From: JACQID01 sp035289125
GTDB taxonomy: Archaea; Aenigmatarchaeota; Aenigmatarchaeia; GW2011-AR5
Assembly: GCA_035289125.1 (NCBI GenBank)
Contig: DATDXW010000028.1
Coordinates: forward strand, 1-18,019
Reading direction: 5' to 3'
Length of the DNA stretch: 18,019 nucleotides
Below the pieces are notes generated by a model. It was not told the DNA's origin, searched no databases, and saw nothing but the letters and a program-made list of their open reading frames with translations. This document shows, in pieces, positions 14,174 to 18,019 of this stretch. Each line of letters opens with the position of its first letter. Position 1 is the first letter of the stretch. Both the position numbers and the translations under genes were made by a program.

Positions 14174-15252
14174 ACGACGCCTCTGTATTTCATCAGCCTG
14201 TCGGCTATCGTCGGTTGCGGCGAGAATGCTCGTTGTATGCCGTCGAAATACGACGGATGCGCTTCACGTAGGCGATAAAGGGCGGTGCCGACTTTCTTCT
14301 GCACAGCATCGGGCGGCACGGACATCGGCGACCTCATGGCAGGGCTACCAATCATACCAAGAAGATACGCTGCGAACTGCACAGGCTGCGGGTTGCGCCA
14401 GTTGTCGTTTATTATTTCAAGTGTCTCGTCGCCTATTCTAATTGGATAAGAAGCCCTGACGCCTACAAGCCCGTTCAGCTCTTTCAGCGATTCGTTTATT
14501 TCTCGCGCGTATGCAGGATTGCCGTCAAGCACGGTTGCTGTCATCGCAGAATAAACGCCGGGGAAGAGATTGCTCCACACGGATATGACGCCGTTGCCTG
14601 CTATGGAAGGGTCTGTCATCATCTGATACGTGAGCGGGTCGTCACCAGAAAGGATGAGAAAGTTTTCCAATCCTCGCGCTCCCGCTTCGCTGCGCACGGC
14701 GCGCCAGAAGCTCGCGTCTTCGTCCTGTGGCAAGGCTCTTCCGCCGGTGGCGTCTTTCGTGCCTACTATGTTGGGGTAAGCCTTTGCCAGCGCGGCAATC
14801 ACGTCGGCATGAATTATCGGATGCCCGCGGCCCGGAATGTTATAAATTATGACATCCGTGGGCGCGGCTTCTGCAACGAGCGCGAAATAATCCGCGAAAC
14901 CTGTTTGCGTCGGCGCATTGTAGTAACCGGAAACGTGAAGCGTTGCATTAGCTCCCATCTCTGCAGCGGCTTTTGTCGCTTCCACGCCTTCCCGCGCGTT
15001 ATTCGAGCCCGCGCCCACGATTATAGGAATATTGCGCGCCCGGTTTCGTGCCATTATGACAGCGTTATTTATCTCGTGATGCTCTTCCCATGAGAGCGTC
15101 GGGCTCTGCCCGGTAGTTCCGCACGGCACCATGCCGTTAATCCCGCTGGCTATTTGAAACTCCGCAAGCCTTTGCAGGCTTCCATAGTCTATCGTTCCAT
15201 CGCTGTTCAGCGGCGTTATCAGCGCCGTTGACGTTCCTTCATATTGCCTCAT
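14170..15252 (-). CDS. dapA: 4-hydroxy-tetrahydrodipicolinate synthase family (DapA)
   Basis: 360 residues from the ATG at 15252. An in-frame ATG at 15270 lies upstream of the ribosome site AAAGGTGAT (plus 15257-15265) and is rejected. It condenses pyruvate with aspartate semialdehyde. Family residues: CGTTGQSPT (44-52), GYYNAPTQ (109-116), the catalytic YNIPGR (Y137, R142) and the Schiff-base lysine K166 in GTKDATG. The protein is longer than the usual 290-300: there is an acidic insertion about 172-195 (ALPQDEDASFW) and a C-terminal tail of about 35 residues after the VPPDAVQKKV region. The tight pairing with dapB favours true DapA over other aldolases of the family (N-acetylneuraminate lyase, KDG aldolase). 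No other lysine gene lies in the window. Confidence 0.9.
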   Translation of the reverse strand: MRQYEGTSTALITPLNSDGTIDYGSLQRLAEFQIASGINGMVPCGTTGQSPTLSWEEHHEINNAVIMARNRARNIPIIVGAGSNNAREGVEATKAAAEMGANATLHVSGYYNAPTQTGFADYFALVAEAAPTDVIIYNIPGRGHPIIHADVIAALAKAYPNIVGTKDATGGRALPQDEDASFWRAVRSEAGARGLENFLILSGDDPLTYQMMTDPSIAGNGVISVWSNLFPGVYSAMTATVLDGNPAYAREINESLKELNGLVGVRASYPIRIGDETLEIINDNWRNPQPVQFAAYLLGMIGSPAMRSPMSVPPDAVQKKVGTALYRLREAHPSYFDGIQRAFSPQPTIADRLMKYRGVV

Positions 15253-15256
15253 CAAA

Positions 15257-15265
15257 TCACCTTTA
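15257..15265 (-). promoter_or_regulatory. Strong ribosome binding site of dapA
   Basis: Minus-strand AAAGGTGAT, a few bases before the ATG at 15252. It decides the dapA start against the upstream ATG at 15270. Upstream, a minus-strand box A (ATATATAA, within plus 15282-15293) predicts transcription start near 15263. Confidence 0.75.
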
Positions 15266-15293
15266 CGCATAACTTTGCGTTTCTTTATATATT

Positions 15294-15316
15294 AACATGA
15301 TGTTATTATAATAACA
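15294..15316. promoter_or_regulatory. Palindromic operator candidate between dapA and the ACT-domain gene
   Basis: TGTTATTATAATAACA (15301-15316) is a perfect 16-bp palindrome. AACATgATGTT (15294-15304) is a second, overlapping one. TGTTATTAT recurs at 15331-15339, exactly 30 bp on and covering the start codon of the ACT-domain gene. The large palindrome contains that gene's box A (TTATAATAA), and its left neighbour adjoins the dapA box A. A dimeric regulator bound here could control both directions. Confidence 0.65.
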
Positions 15317-15330
15317 TTTGTAGCGGAGTA

Positions 15331-15339
15331 TGTTATTAT
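15331..15339 (+). repeat. Direct repeat of the operator half-site
   Basis: TGTTATTAT, identical to the left part of the palindrome at 15301 and offset by 30 bp (about three helical turns), so both would face the same side of the DNA. It overlaps the ATG at 15338. Confidence 0.6.
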
Positions 15340-16081
15340 GGTCACGATAAGCCATCTGACGAAGAAATATGTGGACGGGATGCCTTTCCTACACGAGGCA
15401 CTGGGGAAGAAGATGCTGAATTACGGCGCGGTCGCGGAGATGCTTGCGCCGAAGATAGAGAAAGAGCTGGGCAAAGAAGTGAAGTTGTACGCCGTCATCA
15501 TGGCGCTGCGAAGATATAGCGACGGGCTTGTAAAAAAATACGAAAGCGCAGGCACGGAGAAAATCTTCGGTAAGGGGTCCGACCTAAGCATGAAATCAGG
15601 GCTGTGCGACATAACGGCCGGCAAATCGCGGTCGTTGTTTGAGAAGCTCAAGGCAATCCACTGCATCATAGATTACGGAAGCGGCGACATACTGAACGTC
15701 ATACACGGGAATATCAACGTCACCATAATAACGAACGAGAAGCACAAGGAAAAAATACTTGGCATACTGCGCGGGGAGAAAATAATGCACATTGAAGACG
15801 ACCTTGTTCAGGTGTCTTTGAAATTCCCGCAGGAATTTCTTTACACGCCGGGCGTGCTTTGCAGGATGACGCGCGAGCTTTTATGGAGCAACGTGAACCT
15901 CATAGAGATAGTCTCTTCGCTCACGGAGCTGAATTTCATGATTAAAAGCGAAGATGCCCTGAAAGGATACGGCGCGCTTGAAAATCTGCTGGCGGCGGCA
16001 AAAAAAAATCCGGAAATGAGCATGACAATTACCAGCCCATTCTCGTATTCCGCACTTCGGCAGAAGCACCAGTCGGCATAG
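15338..16081 (+). CDS. Archaeal ACT-domain regulator with N-terminal helical domain
   Basis: 247 residues. Residues about 17-65 (FLHEALGKKMLNYGAVAEML...VKLYAVIMALRRYSDGL) match an N-terminal helical domain I associate with archaeal ACT-type regulatory proteins (typically INYSALARxI...AVxxALRRY). It may be a winged-helix relative, but DNA binding is not shown. Residues about 157-220 (VSLKFPQEFLYTPGVLCRMTRELLWSNVNLIEIVSSLTELNFMI, quoted here only as landmarks TPGVL at 170-174 and EIVSSLTELNF at 190-200) are an ACT domain much like those binding lysine or threonine in aspartokinase. Residues about 85-150 look like a second, more diverged ACT-like unit. Being divergent from dapAB with a shared palindrome, it is a candidate amino-acid sensor for that operon. 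The 3' end overlaps the convergent unknown gene by 53 bp. Confidence 0.75.
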   Translation: MVTISHLTKKYVDGMPFLHEALGKKMLNYGAVAEMLAPKIEKELGKEVKLYAVIMALRRYSDGLVKKYESAGTEKIFGKGSDLSMKSGLCDITAGKSRSLFEKLKAIHCIIDYGSGDILNVIHGNINVTIITNEKHKEKILGILRGEKIMHIEDDLVQVSLKFPQEFLYTPGVLCRMTRELLWSNVNLIEIVSSLTELNFMIKSEDALKGYGALENLLAAAKKNPEMSMTITSPFSYSALRQKHQSA

Positions 16082-16397
16082 CCCTCTCATATTGTTCCAT
16101 ACGTTCGGCGAATCGCTCGGCGCTTCCCTTGGGCAACGGAAGAGACGTTACTACAAGCAGTTTTTGTCCGGGAGTGAAATGATGAAAATTCATATCATCT
16201 TCAATGGTGCGGTGCAATCCATCGGGCGTGTACGCCACATAGCGCCTGTCGTGGGAGTATGGAACGCAGGGAAAGACTCTTCCATTTCGCATCTCTAGCG
16301 TGCAGGTATTTTCATATACTTTAAGAACAACGTCCGCCCGCTTCGGCGGCACGTGCGTGCCATCCAATTTGTAGGCGAGTGTTATCGTCCTGCCCAT
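16029..16397 (-). CDS. Unknown protein, 122 residues
   Basis: I do not recognise this protein. The start is placed at the ATG at 16397 because a minus-strand box A (GTTTAAATTT, plus 16419-16428) is centred 26 nt upstream; an in-frame GTG at 16418 would lie beside the box itself. The sequence looks like a small soluble beta-rich fold (ITLAYKLDGTHVPPKRADVVLKVYENTCTLEM landmarks: ITLAYK at 4-9, DVVLKVYE near 22-29), then FTPGQKLLVVTSLPLPKGS, ending in a charged helix (AERFAERMEQYERA). It has no membrane segment or signal peptide. Its last 53 bp are antisense to the end of the ACT-domain gene. It follows the flippase gene by about 30 bp on the same strand but has its own promoter. Confidence 0.6.
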   Translation of the reverse strand: MGRTITLAYKLDGTHVPPKRADVVLKVYENTCTLEMRNGRVFPCVPYSHDRRYVAYTPDGLHRTIEDDMNFHHFTPGQKLLVVTSLPLPKGSAERFAERMEQYERAMPTGASAEVRNTRMGW

Positions 16398-16418
16398 CTT
16401 GTAATCTATACCGCGCAC

Positions 16419-16428
16419 AAATTTAAAC
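16419..16428 (-). promoter_or_regulatory. Box A of the 122-residue unknown gene
   Basis: Minus-strand GTTTAAATTT, immediately downstream of the flippase stop codon and centred about 26 nt from the ATG at 16397. It fits a leaderless start and sets the gene's 5' end. Confidence 0.55.
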
Positions 16429-17370
16429 TTATTTCATCGCAGTGCGCACGTCCAGCCTGCGCGAAAGGTAAAGAAATGAAAGAGCGCCGACCGCGCTGCC
16501 GAACCAGAACGTGGCGGCGCGGAACAAAAGCACGGAAGCTACGGCAGTCGTGGCGGGCACGCCCAGCGACGTCAGAAGCAGAGACGCGACGGTTTCCATG
16601 GAGCCGATTCCGCCGGGCAACGAGCTGGCGACGCCGATTATAGTTGATATCGCCACAACGCCCATGAGCAGGACGTAGGGAACGCTCTGGTGAAGCGAAG
16701 CAACGGCAAGCCACAGCACGAGCGCGTCCAGCGCCCACGGCGCCGCAGTAGCGGCGAAAGACTGAAGCAACGAAGAACGCGAAAAGGAAACGGAGTAGAA
16801 CGTGTTGATGAACTCGTTGCTCACTTTTCGGAGAAAGGGAAGCCTGCCGGCAAGGGAGAATATTTTTTCTCCTATGCTCCTTTTTGCGATTATTGCTCCT
16901 GCGATGAGCATGGCAATCGTAAAGAGCGAGACGCCGATGTACGAGAACACAGCAAGATTGCCGGAAAGCGGCACGTTGAACATGAACAACGCAGCGAACG
17001 ACAACAGCACAATCACGTCAAGTATGCGCTCCCAGACTATGGAAGGGAGGCTTCTTGATACGGGTATTCCTGTCCGCGCCTTCAGTAGCAGAGCTTTCGC
17101 AGGCTCGCCCATCTTGCCGGGGGTGAAATTGCTGAGCGTCATGCCGAAGAGCTGGACGGGCACAAGGATAAAGAACGGTGCATTGACGAGAAATTTCCAC
17201 TTCAGAACGCGGAATGCCATAGAGACAACAGAAACGCAAAGCGCGGCGGCGATGTATCTTTTGTCCGCCGTGGCGAGCAGGCGCGCAAGCTCGGCGGGAT
17301 TTGAAGTCCACACTATCCACGCCAGCAGGGCGACACTTATGGCAGCGGCGGCGAGCTTAAATTTTGACAT
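16429..17370 (-). CDS. UPF0104/LPG-synthase-TM family membrane protein (flippase-like)
   Basis: 313 residues, about eight helices. Family signatures: SNFTPGKMGEPAKALLL (80-96), VWERILDVIVL (112-122) and SSLPGGIGSMETV in the later part. This family includes the membrane half of lysyl-phosphatidylglycerol synthase, and its archaeal members (AglD-related, COG0392) commonly occur beside dolichol-phosphate sugar transferases. Here a GT2 polyprenyl-phosphate mannosyltransferase-like gene starts 134 bp away on the other strand. A role in moving or handling lipid-linked sugars or lipids in the membrane is likely, but substrate and direction are not known. The ATG at 17370 has a box A (minus-strand GATTTTTAAATG, plus 17391-17402) 26 nt upstream, predicting a leaderless message. 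Confidence 0.85.
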   Translation of the reverse strand: MSKFKLAAAAISVALLAWIVWTSNPAELARLLATADKRYIAAALCVSVVSMAFRVLKWKFLVNAPFFILVPVQLFGMTLSNFTPGKMGEPAKALLLKARTGIPVSRSLPSIVWERILDVIVLLSFAALFMFNVPLSGNLAVFSYIGVSLFTIAMLIAGAIIAKRSIGEKIFSLAGRLPFLRKVSNEFINTFYSVSFSRSSLLQSFAATAAPWALDALVLWLAVASLHQSVPYVLLMGVVAISTIIGVASSLPGGIGSMETVASLLLTSLGVPATTAVASVLLFRAATFWFGSAVGALSFLYLSRRLDVRTAMK

Positions 17371-17425
17371 GATTAAACTCTCTCAACCATCATTTAAAAA
17401 TCTACTGCGCCTCCAAAGCAGTGGA

Positions 17426-17481
17426 TTTAAATATCAAAAGCCCCGTTTTATCAGCAGATATCTCGGATTTTGATATTTAAA
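17426..17481. repeat. 14-bp perfect inverted repeat in the divergent promoter region
   Basis: TTTAAATATCAAAA (17426-17439) and TTTTGATATTTAAA (17468-17481) are exact inverse complements with a 28-nt spacer. The right arm includes the box A of the glycosyltransferase gene. The left arm is the same element facing the flippase gene, upstream of that gene's nearer box A at 17391-17402. It may be a duplicated promoter core, an operator pair, or both. Confidence 0.65.
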
Positions 17482-17484
17482 AAG
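17472..17484 (+). promoter_or_regulatory. Box A of the glycosyltransferase gene
   Basis: GATATTTAAAAAG, centred 26 nt before the ATG at 17504, predicting a leaderless transcript. Confidence 0.6.
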
Positions 17485-17503
17485 AATCCGAACGACTGTT
17501 TTT

Positions 17504-18019
17504 ATGATCGTGGTGCTGATACCGACCTACAATGAGGCGGAGAACATAGGGGAACTGATACAGGAGATACTTTCTCTTCAGTTGCCGCTAAAAATAATAG
17601 TGGTGGACGACAACTCGCCCGACGGAACGGCGCGTATTGCTGAGGCAGCGGCGAAGAAAACAGGCAAGGTCGTGGTAATCCGGCGCAACGAACGGGGGCG
17701 CGGCACGGCGGGCATACGCGGATTCCAGGAAGCGCTGAAGTACAAAGTAACGCACATAATAGAAATGGATGCCGACTTTTCCCACGACCCGTCCTACATT
17801 CCGGCGCTGATGGAAACGGCGAAAAAATACGACATCGCCGTAGGCTCGCGCATGATAAGCGGCGGCGATACGGTGGACAGAAGTTTTTTCCGTAACGTTC
17901 TGTCGTCAGGCGGCGCGCTGTTCACGCGTGCCGTGCTGGGGCTAAGCGTGCTGGATGCACAGAGCGGCTATAAATGCTACAGGATGCGCGTCATAGAATC
18001 CATGGATTTCCCACGTTTC
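17504..18019 (+). CDS. Polyprenyl (dolichyl) phosphate mannosyltransferase-like GT2, 3' end cut
   Basis: The first 172 residues of a GT-A fold family 2 glycosyltransferase, open at the window edge. Motifs: IPTYNEAENI (6-15), the nucleotide-binding VVDDNSPDGT (33-42), RGRGTAGIRGF (65-75), the metal-binding DAD in EMDADFSHDP (87-96), GSRMISGG (114-121), and the acceptor-side QSGYKCYR (153-160). This order matches DPM1-type enzymes that charge polyprenyl phosphate with mannose or glucose from the nucleotide sugar for N-glycosylation or other surface glycans. Whether it carries C-terminal membrane helices, as some archaeal and bacterial forms do, cannot be seen. It is divergent from the flippase-like gene. 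Confidence 0.9.
   Translation, partial: MIVVLIPTYNEAENIGELIQEILSLQLPLKIIVVDDNSPDGTARIAEAAAKKTGKVVVIRRNERGRGTAGIRGFQEALKYKVTHIIEMDADFSHDPSYIPALMETAKKYDIAVGSRMISGGDTVDRSFFRNVLSSGGALFTRAVLGLSVLDAQSGYKCYRMRVIESMDFPRF

Noticed and set aside
15253..15270. ATG at 15270 as the dapA start
   Set aside because: It lies at or before the predicted transcript start, and the strong ribosome site AAAGGTGAT lies downstream of it, pointing to 15252.
16802..17473. 223-residue plus-strand frame opposite the flippase-like gene
   Set aside because: It is a shadow of a well-supported membrane protein gene and runs into its promoter region.
1..18019. CRISPR arrays, tRNA/rRNA genes, transposases, inteins
   Set aside because: No regularly spaced repeats, cloverleaf-like sequence, DDE/recombinase motifs or intein splice motifs were seen on reading both strands.

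Overview
The window is archaeal chromosome. It carries an Orc1/Cdc6 initiator, a DNA polymerase D small subunit (DP1), a family B polymerase with a KKRYAG-type thumb motif and a zinc ribbon, archaeal NAC, a short histone-fold protein, a geranylgeranyl-reductase-type flavoprotein and a secF-secD pair in archaeal order. TATA/box A elements lie about 25 nt before most start codons, and only two genes show a strong GGTGAT ribosome binding site. PolD points to a euryarchaeal or DPANN-type lineage rather than Crenarchaeota. I cannot name a genus. Base composition is mostly around 50% GC, with AT-rich patches at about 2350-3140 and 5930-6480.

Left part (1-5820), replication block, all on the plus strand: orc1/cdc6 overlaps DP1 by one base, then comes an AT-rich HEPN-like gene, then a full-length PolB. 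The DP1 protein has lost every histidine of its Mre11-type nuclease site. The large PolD subunit is not in the window. An origin may lie just left of base 1.

Middle (5820-8460): an AT-rich stretch with a 22-codon leaderless frame and a possible two-helix membrane protein, then a 58-residue histone-fold protein, a small two-helix membrane protein, a TctA-like (COG1784) permease, and NAC. The permease and NAC genes diverge from a 30-bp spacer that holds both promoters.

Right-centre (8450-13370): a PurF-type amidophosphoribosyltransferase convergent with NAC, then the secF-secD operon, then the divergent geranylgeranyl-reductase-family gene.

Right (13376-18019): a dapA-dapB pair for the first two committed steps of the diaminopimelate/lysine branch is divergent from a gene with an N-terminal helical domain and an ACT domain. 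A 16-bp perfect palindrome and related repeats sit on both promoters, which suggests an amino-acid-responsive local regulatory circuit. After an unknown 122-residue protein come a flippase-like membrane protein (UPF0104/LPG synthase TM family) and, divergent from it, a polyprenyl-phosphate mannosyltransferase-like GT2 enzyme cut by the window edge. A 14-bp inverted repeat lies between those last two genes, which probably serve surface glycan or lipid-linked sugar biology.

I saw no tRNA, rRNA, CRISPR array, insertion sequence or intein.
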